Shown in pieces: positions 55,521 through 64,000 of a stretch of 64,000 nt of DNA. Position 1 is the stretch's first letter; each line of letters starts with the position of its first letter. A model generated the notes under the pieces. That model was not told the origin of the DNA. It worked only from the letters and a program-made list of their open reading frames with translations, and did no database searches. The stretch covers positions 51,276 to 115,275 of the forward strand of contig JAQTMZ010000010.1 of assembly GCA_028714075.1 (NCBI GenBank), in the 5' to 3' direction. The position numbers and the translations under genes are program-made. This stretch comes from Gallionella sp. (lineage in GTDB: Bacteria > Pseudomonadota > Gammaproteobacteria > Burkholderiales > Gallionellaceae).

Positions 55521-56482
55521 GATTCAACAAGATTTTTGCGCTGCTGGTAGTAGCGGCTGTGTTGCAAGGCTGCGCGTCGAGCGGGCATCGCGCGCCGGTT
55601 ACCGAGCGCGGCGAAACCGGCAAGAAGAGTGCGGACGATACGGCACAAAGCAAAGCACCGCACGAAAAAAACCAGCATGAAAAAATAGCGCATGAAAAAG
55701 TCACCCATGAAAAGGATTGGCGCCCACAGGCGCATATCGTGCAAAAGGGCGATACGCTGTACAGCATCGCTTTCAATTACGGTCTTGATTATCACGAACT
55801 GGCCGAACTGAATGGCATTCAAGACCCCAACGTCATTTCCATAGGTCAGGAAATCAGGCTGTTTCCCGGCAGCGCAACTCCGGTTGCCAAGCCAGCGGAG
55901 AGCAAACCGGCAGGACCCTCGATCAAGGAACAACCCAAGGTCGTGAAGTATGCTTATTCCGAAGCTGCCGTGGCAAAAATCGAAAAAGTTCAGGATTCTG
56001 CCCTGGCTGCGAAGCCCGAACCAAAGCTGCCTGAAGCCAAGCCGAAAACCGAGCCAAAGCCCGACAGCAAAACGGAACATGCAGATGCCAACGATGGCGA
56101 AGAAGACACGCTGGAATGGAGTATGCCGGCTCAGGGTAAATTGGTCGGCGAATTTTCCGAAGCGGCCAACCGCAAGGGCATCGATATTGCCGGCAAGCTC
56201 GGCCAGCCGGTGATTGCCAGTGCGCCCGGCAAGGTGGTGTACAGCGGCAGCGGGCTGCGCGGCTATGGCAAGCTGGTCATCATCAAGCACAACAAGACCT
56301 ATCTCAGCGCCTATGCGCACAACGACCAGGTGCTGGTGAAGGAAGGGCAGACCATTGCGCGCGGCCAGAAAATCGCCGAGATGGGCAACACCGATGCGGA
56401 TCAGGTCAAGCTGCATTTTGAAGTGCGCCGTTTCGGCAAGCCGGTGGATCCGGCGAAATATCTGCCGCTCGGCAAGCCTTGA
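55517..56482 (+). CDS. nlpD: NlpD-like LysM/degenerate M23 lipoprotein (amidase activator)
   Basis: 321 residues. Lipobox LQGC puts the lipidated Cys at 19. A charged HEK-repeat linker (HEKNQHEKIAHEKVTHEKDW) leads to a LysM domain (about 72-118). A Pro/Lys linker follows, then an M23 (LytM) domain (about 195-318). In the LytM domain the zinc HxxxD is changed (RKGID has Arg where His is expected) and the HxH motif reads KLH. It is therefore probably not a peptidase but an activator of a cell-splitting amidase, as E. coli NlpD is. It overlaps pcm and the radical SAM gene by 4 bp each. Confidence 0.92.
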   Translation: MRFNKIFALLVVAAVLQGCASSGHRAPVTERGETGKKSADDTAQSKAPHEKNQHEKIAHEKVTHEKDWRPQAHIVQKGDTLYSIAFNYGLDYHELAELNGIQDPNVISIGQEIRLFPGSATPVAKPAESKPAGPSIKEQPKVVKYAYSEAAVAKIEKVQDSALAAKPEPKLPEAKPKTEPKPDSKTEHADANDGEEDTLEWSMPAQGKLVGEFSEAANRKGIDIAGKLGQPVIASAPGKVVYSGSGLRGYGKLVIIKHNKTYLSAYAHNDQVLVKEGQTIARGQKIAEMGNTDADQVKLHFEVRRFGKPVDPAKYLPLGKP

Positions 56483-57330
56483 GCGGGAACAGGCTCAGCA
56501 CTCTCAACCACGACCGCGACAGCGCGGCTTTGCGCTACGTTTATCCGGTGGTGTCGCGCCGTGCCGGTGGGGTCTCTATCGGCATCAACCTCAACCCCAA
56601 CAATGCCTGCAACTGGCGCTGCATCTACTGCCAGGTTCCCGATCTGACGCGCGGCACTGCGCTGCCGGTTGATCTGGGTATTCTGGAAAATGAGCTGCGC
56701 AGTTTTATCAACGAACTGCTGCACGGCGATTTCATGCAAAGCCGCGTCCCGGAAGGGATACGGCACATCAACGACATCGCGCTGTCCGGCAACGGCGAGC
56801 CGACCAGCGCCGCCGAATTTGCCCAGGTTGTCGAACTCATCGGGCGCGTGCGCCGCGAAACGGCGCTGCCGGAAACGCTGAAAACCGTGCTGATCACCAA
56901 CGGCAGCCTGCTGTACCGCAGCGAAGTGCAGCAAGGCCTGCGCACCATGGCGCAGATCAACGGCGAAATATGGTTCAAGCTGGATCGCGCCAGCGAAGCG
57001 GGGATGCGGCTCGTCAACGATACCAGCACCAGCATGAACAAGGTGCGCGACAACCTCATCACGGCCATTGCGCTGTGCCCGACCTGGCTGCAAACCTGCT
57101 GGTTTGCGCTGGATGGCGAACCGCCCGGCAAGCAGGATGAAGAGGACTACCTGGATTTTATTTCAGCATTGTTGCGCGACGGGCACAAACCGCAAGGCGT
57201 GCTGCTGTATGGCTTGGCGCGCCCCTCGATGCAAGCGGAAGCAACGCGCCTGTCCGCATTGCCCGCAGAAAGTCTGCAAGCCTTTGCCGGGCGCATCGGC
57301 AGGCTTTTGCCGGTCAAGGTCAGCGTCTGA
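56479..57330 (+). CDS. Radical SAM domain protein
   Basis: 283 residues. The iron-sulfur motif CNWRCIYC (C-x3-C-x2-C) near residue 47 is followed by GNGEPT, the SAM-binding GGE-like motif (LSGNGEPTSAAEF), and VLITNGSLLY. It starts at TTG 56479, whose TTGA overlaps the nlpD stop. The substrate is unknown; wyosine/organic-radical activase-like relatives share this layout but no partner identifies it. It is the last gene of a four-gene chain of 4-bp overlaps. Confidence 0.85.
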   Translation: MSGNRLSTLNHDRDSAALRYVYPVVSRRAGGVSIGINLNPNNACNWRCIYCQVPDLTRGTALPVDLGILENELRSFINELLHGDFMQSRVPEGIRHINDIALSGNGEPTSAAEFAQVVELIGRVRRETALPETLKTVLITNGSLLYRSEVQQGLRTMAQINGEIWFKLDRASEAGMRLVNDTSTSMNKVRDNLITAIALCPTWLQTCWFALDGEPPGKQDEEDYLDFISALLRDGHKPQGVLLYGLARPSMQAEATRLSALPAESLQAFAGRIGRLLPVKVSV

Positions 57331-57443
57331 TTAATCCTGAAAAAAGCATTTGGCCAGCGTATGCTAGACTTATGTGCGAGTTCAGCAGACTTTTCCGGCT
57401 GAATTTTATTTGTTCTGAAAGTTCAACCAGAGGGATGTTTGCC

Positions 57444-57920
57444 ATGAAAAAATTTCTGCTGATTTTGTTAATTTTGACCAGTATGAATGCTTTTGCCGAT
57501 CTCAAAAAATGGACGGACGCAGACGGCAAGGTGCATTATTCCGATCAACCTCCACCCGCCAATGTGAAAGCAAAAACGCTGCGTACTTCCCCGGTTGCCG
57601 CAGGCAGCCTGGTGAGCGCAAGCGGCGTGGCCGCTGCGAGCGCACCCGCCGCGCCGAAAACCATAGCGGAGGCTGAAGCGGAATATAAAAAGGCCCAACT
57701 GGCAAAGAAAGAAGCAGCGGAAAAAGCGGCTAAGGAACAGACCAAAGCAGATGCAGTGAAATCACAGTGCGCTGCTGCGCAACAATACCTGCTGACACTT
57801 GAATCGGGGATGCGCATTCAGGTATTTGACGCAAAAGGCGAACGAGCCTATATGGATGACAATCAGCGCCAGCAAGACCTCGCCAAGGCGCGGCAGGATG
57901 TCAGCACCTACTGCAAATAG
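57444..57920 (+). CDS. DUF4124 domain periplasmic protein
   Basis: 158 residues. The signal peptide is about 1-18 (ending NAFA|DL). The DUF4124 signature is DLKKWTDADGKVHYSDQPPP. An Ala-rich linker and a charged helix (EAEYKKAQLAKKEAAEKAA) follow, then a tail with two Cys (SQCAAAQQY, STYCK). The family is common and uncharacterised. It ends 26 bp before the convergent FliD-like gene. Confidence 0.83.
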   Translation: MKKFLLILLILTSMNAFADLKKWTDADGKVHYSDQPPPANVKAKTLRTSPVAAGSLVSASGVAAASAPAAPKTIAEAEAEYKKAQLAKKEAAEKAAKEQTKADAVKSQCAAAQQYLLTLESGMRIQVFDAKGERAYMDDNQRQQDLAKARQDVSTYCK

Positions 57921-57946
57921 CGGTCTAAGAAGAGGTAAAGGAGTAG

Positions 57947-58732
57947 CTAAAACGACGCCACGCTGGCGTAAGTGGCTACCGCATTGCGTGCCGTATAACC
58001 GCCAGTCGGCTGAACTATCGGCGATGGAGGGGATTTTTGTTGGGTACCCAGATAGCCTTGCACGGCGCTGTATGCATTTTCGATTTCGCTGGCGCGCGTG
58101 CCCAAGTCGTTCACTTTCTTGCTGATGGAACTCTTCTCGGAAAGCAGCTTGTCCGCTGCCTGCGTGACACGATCGGCGAGATCGGAAATCGTCGACAGGG
58201 CGTTCTTGGAATTATCCTGAAAAGCTTTTTCAAACTGCTTTTTGTCGACAGCGAATGTGCCGTCGGTTTGGCGTGAAATCCCCAATTCTTTTAACGAGGA
58301 AAGTGCTCCCCCATCAGTGCCGGCTACAGCTTTGCGAATATCATTCAGGGCTTTGCTGGAAGGGTTGTCGCCGCTGAGTGCGCCCTTCTTCGATGTCAGA
58401 TTGCCGACGGTCTGGTTGATCGAATTGAACGACTGGACAAAGGCCTGCACAACTCCCTTGAATTCCGACAGCGTGGGAGGCTGGCTGATATTCTTGAGCG
58501 CGCGTGCCTTGTCCTGCAAATCCGCCAAAGAAGATTTAACCTGACCATATGAACTGAGCTGTGTAACCGTGCTGGCCGCAACGCGCTGCAACGCGGCGAG
58601 AGGATTCAGCGTGATGGAATTAAGCGGGGACTGCTGCGTAACGAGGGAACTTTGCGACACAGCATCAGCCTGCCCCTGACTGGTGTAGGAGCTGATAGCC
58701 GTCGATATCGGATAGTTTATTGAGATGACCAT
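57947..58732 (-). CDS. FliD C-terminal-like orphan protein
   Basis: 261 residues with no signal peptide. The middle and C-terminus resemble the FliD (filament cap) C-domain: a Ser/Asn/Gln-rich helical segment (VVQAFVQSFNSINQTVGNLT), then LSSLKELGISRQTDGTFAVD, then FQDNSKNALSTISDLADRVT and a Glu/Lys-rich coil (LLSEKSSISKKVNDLGTRAS). The FliD N-terminal region is missing and the tail (PSPIVQPTGGYTARNAV) is unlike it. No flagellar genes are nearby. It could be a spare capping-like or adhesin-related protein. It is the second gene after the membrane/TPR gene. Confidence 0.7.
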   Translation of the reverse strand: MVISINYPISTAISSYTSQGQADAVSQSSLVTQQSPLNSITLNPLAALQRVAASTVTQLSSYGQVKSSLADLQDKARALKNISQPPTLSEFKGVVQAFVQSFNSINQTVGNLTSKKGALSGDNPSSKALNDIRKAVAGTDGGALSSLKELGISRQTDGTFAVDKKQFEKAFQDNSKNALSTISDLADRVTQAADKLLSEKSSISKKVNDLGTRASEIENAYSAVQGYLGTQQKSPPSPIVQPTGGYTARNAVATYASVASF

Positions 58733-58793
58733 TGTCGTGTCTCGCGCCCGCCGTTAATACTGCTTGACACGATACGCTTTTTGTGGCTGAAAG

Positions 58794-60233
58794 TCAATTG
58801 TCGGCCTTGCGCCGAATCGCTTCCGTCCGAATCTTTCCCTGTTTGGCGTATTGCGCGAGGTTGGTATCGGGGTATGCATCGATAACAAAATTGTACAGCG
58901 CGATGGCTTCCGCATATTTTCCCGTTTCCTCGGCAACACTGGCGACATGCAGCAGTTTTTTCTGCGCCTTGAGCAGATATCCCGCGCTGAGCGCGCTTTC
59001 ATGCAGGCACCAGCCGGCATCGAGCATCAGCCCCTGTTTCAGTAGGACATTGCCGATGATGTCCAGTGTTTTTGCGTCGAGGCCAAGGTCGGCACGCTCC
59101 TTGGCGAAACCGCGAAACAGCGACACGCCGATTTCGGCGTAACCGTCATGCATCGCCTGGGTGATGGCGTCGGTCGCCATTGCCAGGGCTTTTTCAGTAT
59201 CACCGGCTTTTCTGTACAGCATGGCAAGTTCCACGGCAGTGTACGGGTCGTGCGGACGGATGGCGAGGGCAGCTTCGGCTTTGCCGATTTCCGCGAGTAA
59301 TGCGTCGACAGATAAAGCGCGTGTTTTCGCCACCATTTCGTCAAAGCTGAGTTTCTTTTCAATCGGTGGCTCAAGCTCCAAGGCCAGCTCCTGCTGGCGG
59401 GGGCCAGCCGACGGCGCGGCTCCCAGTAGGGCTAGGATGTTTTCTATATTCTCGGTCGCATTTTCCGGATCATTCTCACCGGCAACAAACGCGCCGCACA
59501 TGCGCCCCAACAGAACGGGGGAGGCGGCGAGCACCAACAAGTAGAAGAAACCCGAAACCGCCACGCCTGCCTGCACCGAGATTTTGAATGCAAGGAAAAA
59601 AACCAGCGCGAACGGGATCAGGTAAATGCCGAAAAAGATAATCAGGCCGCCGGACAATGCGGCGTAAAAGATCGGCAGATCGGCGCGGCGTTTGGACAGC
59701 AGCCAGCGCCACGCTTCCCGGCTGAAGGCTTCCCGCAAGGTTTCGGCGCGGGTGGCGACGATGAAGCACAGTGTCAGCATAAGCATGGAGGCAAGCACCA
59801 GCGCCGTCAGGGGCAAGTTGGCCGCGCTTTGCTGTATTGACGCCAAAGGGATAAGCATCCCCGCCGCACTGTCGAGAAGCGTTTCCCTGCCTATTGACAT
59901 CCAAACGGGCAGCGCAAGCGGCAGCACAAAGACCAAGTTGAGAGCCAGGCAGCGTCCGATGAAGAACAGGAGTTTATTGCCTGCTTTGGCGAAAGAGCCG
60001 CTGTCAAATGCCCCGCGCAACGGGGGTAATGAAAAACGGCCGACCATCATGGCGTAGGCCAGGAAATAGACGGGCAGGGCGATGAACCCGGCGAGGTCCC
60101 CGATCATGCCGGTGGCGAAATGCAGTGCGGCGAAGACGATCAGAACGGACAACGCCGAAAATAGTGTCTTTGGCGACATAAATTGACACGCTGCTTCACC
60201 GGCCATGCCGCGAAAACGTGAGACTTTTTGCAT
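58794..60233 (-). CDS. Polytopic membrane protein with cytoplasmic TPR-like domain
   Basis: 479 residues. About six membrane helices lie in residues 20-265 (for example LSVLIVFAALHFATGMIG, LPVYFLAYAMMVGRF, LALNLVFVLPLALPVWM, ALVLASMLMLTLCFIVA). A linker follows, then a TPR-like helical domain about 300-470 (AALAIRPHDPYTAVELAMLY, then KALAMATDAI and YAEAIALYNFVIDAYPDTNL). No family name is recognised. It is the first gene of a two-gene reverse unit with the FliD-like protein 61 bp downstream, and is divergent from clpB. Confidence 0.75.
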   Translation of the reverse strand: MQKVSRFRGMAGEAACQFMSPKTLFSALSVLIVFAALHFATGMIGDLAGFIALPVYFLAYAMMVGRFSLPPLRGAFDSGSFAKAGNKLLFFIGRCLALNLVFVLPLALPVWMSIGRETLLDSAAGMLIPLASIQQSAANLPLTALVLASMLMLTLCFIVATRAETLREAFSREAWRWLLSKRRADLPIFYAALSGGLIIFFGIYLIPFALVFFLAFKISVQAGVAVSGFFYLLVLAASPVLLGRMCGAFVAGENDPENATENIENILALLGAAPSAGPRQQELALELEPPIEKKLSFDEMVAKTRALSVDALLAEIGKAEAALAIRPHDPYTAVELAMLYRKAGDTEKALAMATDAITQAMHDGYAEIGVSLFRGFAKERADLGLDAKTLDIIGNVLLKQGLMLDAGWCLHESALSAGYLLKAQKKLLHVASVAEETGKYAEAIALYNFVIDAYPDTNLAQYAKQGKIRTEAIRRKADN

Positions 60234-60261
60234 GAACGTTTCCTTCCGGTTATTTTCTTGG

Positions 60262-60418
60262 AAGCTGTCTTAAAAGTTGCTGCGGAAGGTGTCTGCGGCG
60301 TTGCGCGGTACTCGAAATCCTCATGTACTTTAAGCGCATTCCGGTTTCTGCGTTGACCAGCGACTCTGCTCAGAACGGGCTTGCATCCATCCCTCCTCGC
60401 GAATTTTTAAGACAGTTT
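60262..60418. repeat. MITE-like element, 157 bp
   Basis: Terminal inverted repeats AAGCTGTCTTAAAAGTT (left) and, reading inward, AAACTGTCTTAAAAATT (right) match at 15 of 17 positions. The interior (gttgcgcggtactcgaaatc region) has no frame. It is the right size and structure for a non-autonomous element. Confidence 0.65.
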
Positions 60419-60487
60419 CTTGTATCGAGATAAGTTTAGCGTATATTTCCACTTTCGCATTTCATTCTTTTCGGGTTTGGGCACAAG

Positions 60488-60516
60488 CTTGAAATTACCA
60501 CAGGCTTCCCCCATGT
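60488..60516 (+). promoter_or_regulatory. Sigma-32 heat-shock promoter of clpB
   Basis: CTTGAAA (60488-60494), a 14-nt spacer and CCCCATGT (60509-60516) match the RpoH consensus at every conserved base. The clpB ATG lies 34 nt downstream of the -10, after an AAAGGGG-type ribosome site. Confidence 0.9.
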
Positions 60517-60549
60517 AGCAGCCATTCGAGTTTACCAAAGGGGCACAAC

Positions 60550-63120
<2,571 letters not shown>

Positions 63121-63129
<9 letters not shown>

Positions 63130-63148
63130 CTCTATAGAGTCGACCCTT
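63121..63148 (+). terminator. Stem-loop overlapping the clpB stop
   Basis: AAGGGT...ACCCTT with an inner ctctatagag palindrome, overlapping the TAG. It has no T-run, so termination is not certain. Confidence 0.4.
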
Positions 63149-63159
63149 GAATGGTTTGG

Positions 63160-63238
63160 CGGGCTGGTGGTGAGCAACGCGAACCCCAGCTGCTAGACAA
63201 CCAAACGCCGGGGTTCGTGCCTCACCGCCAGCCTACGG
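63160..63238. repeat. REP-like palindromic repeat, copy 2
   Basis: GGCTGGTGGTGAG..GAACCCCAGC and the mirrored GCCGGGGTTCG..CTCACCGCCAGCCTAC match the unit at 26757-26833 in order and spacing. It lies between clpB and the CheB-type gene. Confidence 0.6.
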
Positions 63239-63396
63239 CCATTGCTGGTTACACAGATACGAATTCATTCGCACCTATGAACATGGCATAGCCCGTTGAA
63301 ATACCAATCCTGCATTTCGTCGCTGAAGCAGGACTGGAATTGGAGTATCCTTTGCCTCCTGTTTTTGCCTGAAAATTTTTCCGCAAAGGAATCGCC

Positions 63397-64000
63397 GTGG
63401 TTGTCAAAAAGAGTGTTTCCAAAAAAGATAAAGCTCAAAAAGATAAAACCGTAGCCAAGGGCAAGTCTGCGGCACTTGAATCCACCCCGGTAGAAAAACC
63501 CCAGCCGGCACAGGAGGTGCACGGCTTCCCCATCGTCGGCATCGGCGCTTCCGCCGGCGGGCTGGAAGCCTTCGAGCATTTTTTTCGCAAGATGCCGCCC
63601 GACAGTGGCATGGCCTTTGTGCTGGTGCCGCATCTCGACCCGAGCCACGCCAGCATTCTTACCGAAATCCTGCAGCGCGCCACCGCCATGCCGGTGGTCG
63701 AGGCGCAGGATCAGGCGAAGGTGGAGCCTGACTGCGTGTATGTGATTCCGCCCAACCGCGACATGGCGATCTTCCACGGCACGCTGCAACTGAGCGCGCC
63801 GGAACAGCCGCGCGGGCAGCGCATGCCGATCGATGCCTTTCTGCGTTCACTAGCCGAGGATCAGGGCGAAAAGGCGGTCGGTATTATTCTCTCCGGCACC
63901 GGCACCGACGGCACGCTGGGGCTGCGCGCGATCCTCGGCGCGGGCGGTATCTCGCTGGTGCAGGAACCGGCTACGGCGAAATACGACGGTATGCCGAATA
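63397..64000 (+). CDS. CheB-type methylesterase-domain signalling protein, 3' end cut by window
   Basis: 201 codons are visible and the frame runs off the window. GTG 63397 follows an AAAGGA site. After a Lys-rich leader (about 40 residues) comes a CheB methylesterase fold. The catalytic Ser is in GIGASAGGLEAF, the His in PHLDPSHAS and the Asp in GTGTDGTLGLRA. The Asp/Lys receiver usual in chemotactic CheB is absent. This matches the CheB-CheR-PAS-type hybrid signal proteins that continue with methyltransferase and kinase or PAS parts. The output cannot be seen. Confidence 0.85.
   Translation, partial: MVVKKSVSKKDKAQKDKTVAKGKSAALESTPVEKPQPAQEVHGFPIVGIGASAGGLEAFEHFFRKMPPDSGMAFVLVPHLDPSHASILTEILQRATAMPVVEAQDQAKVEPDCVYVIPPNRDMAIFHGTLQLSAPEQPRGQRMPIDAFLRSLAEDQGEKAVGIILSGTGTDGTLGLRAILGAGGISLVQEPATAKYDGMPN

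Larger units (their letters stand above)
60234..60549. other. 316-bp divergent region upstream of clpB
   Basis: It carries a MITE-like element (60262-60418) and the clpB heat-shock promoter (60488-60516), both listed separately. No gene is seen. Confidence 0.6.

Noticed and set aside
57947..58732. True flagellar cap FliD
   Set aside because: The N-terminal FliD half is missing and there is no flagellar context.

Overview
The window is 64 kb of bacterial chromosome with dense gene packing, few mobile remnants and no CRISPR array. Its gene orders (tig-clpP-clpX-lon-hupB-tRNA-Val-tRNA-Asp-ppiD, ileS-lspA-ispH, tRNA-Pro-surE-pcm-nlpD, earP-efp with an Arg32-type EF-P) point to a betaproteobacterium. 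The SHP/DHC c-type cytochromes, NnrS and two different glycogen phosphorylases would suit a Nitrosomonadales/Gallionellaceae-type lineage. That finer placement is inference, because no rRNA gene is present.

Layout. 1-3.6 kb: murein hydrolases (the end of mltB, an NlpC/P60 lipoprotein), a short secretin-like protein and NnrS. 3.6-9.4 kb: a signalling operon with two histidine kinases, a single-REC regulator, a double-REC regulator and a REC-PAS-GGDEF cyclase. 9.5-19.9 kb: two glycogen/alpha-glucan phosphorylases of different subfamilies flanking a reverse-strand MacAB-TolC-type efflux operon. 20-24.3 kb: ileS-lspA-ispH, then tRNA-Thr. 24.6-30 kb: a DmeF-like metal exporter and an adaptor/ATPase/two-permease ABC operon. 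30-33.9 kb: a more mixed accessory stretch with a small cytochrome c, an ankyrin protein, an SUMF1-type protein and the SHP-DHC cytochrome pair. 34-38.7 kb: earP-efp, then a coiled-coil protein and a GAF-GAF-PAS adenylate cyclase. 38.7-41.3 kb: the most obviously accessory, AT-richer stretch, with two small membrane proteins, competing inverted repeats and a Swt1-like HEPN protein. 41.3-50.7 kb: the proteostasis cluster, HU, two tRNAs, ppiD and fabI. 50.8-57.9 kb: comEC, a DUF2062 protein, tRNA-Pro, surE-pcm-nlpD, a radical SAM gene and a DUF4124 protein. 57.9-60.2 kb: a FliD-C-like orphan and a membrane/TPR protein. 60.5-64 kb: clpB and the start of a CheB-type signalling protein.

The genes form several working units. 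The kinases and receivers probably feed c-di-GMP output. The two phosphorylases degrade storage glucan. Two MacB-type systems serve envelope export. Tig/ClpXP/Lon/ClpB/PpiD handle protein quality control; clpB and lon each carry a readable sigma-32 heat-shock promoter. SurE/Pcm/NlpD cover stationary-phase repair and cell-wall splitting. The items least explained by known systems are the modular receiver cluster, the HEPN/Ig-like orphan with switch-like inverted repeats upstream, the SHP-DHC pair without its usual cytochrome b, and the FliD-like orphan next to the membrane/TPR protein.
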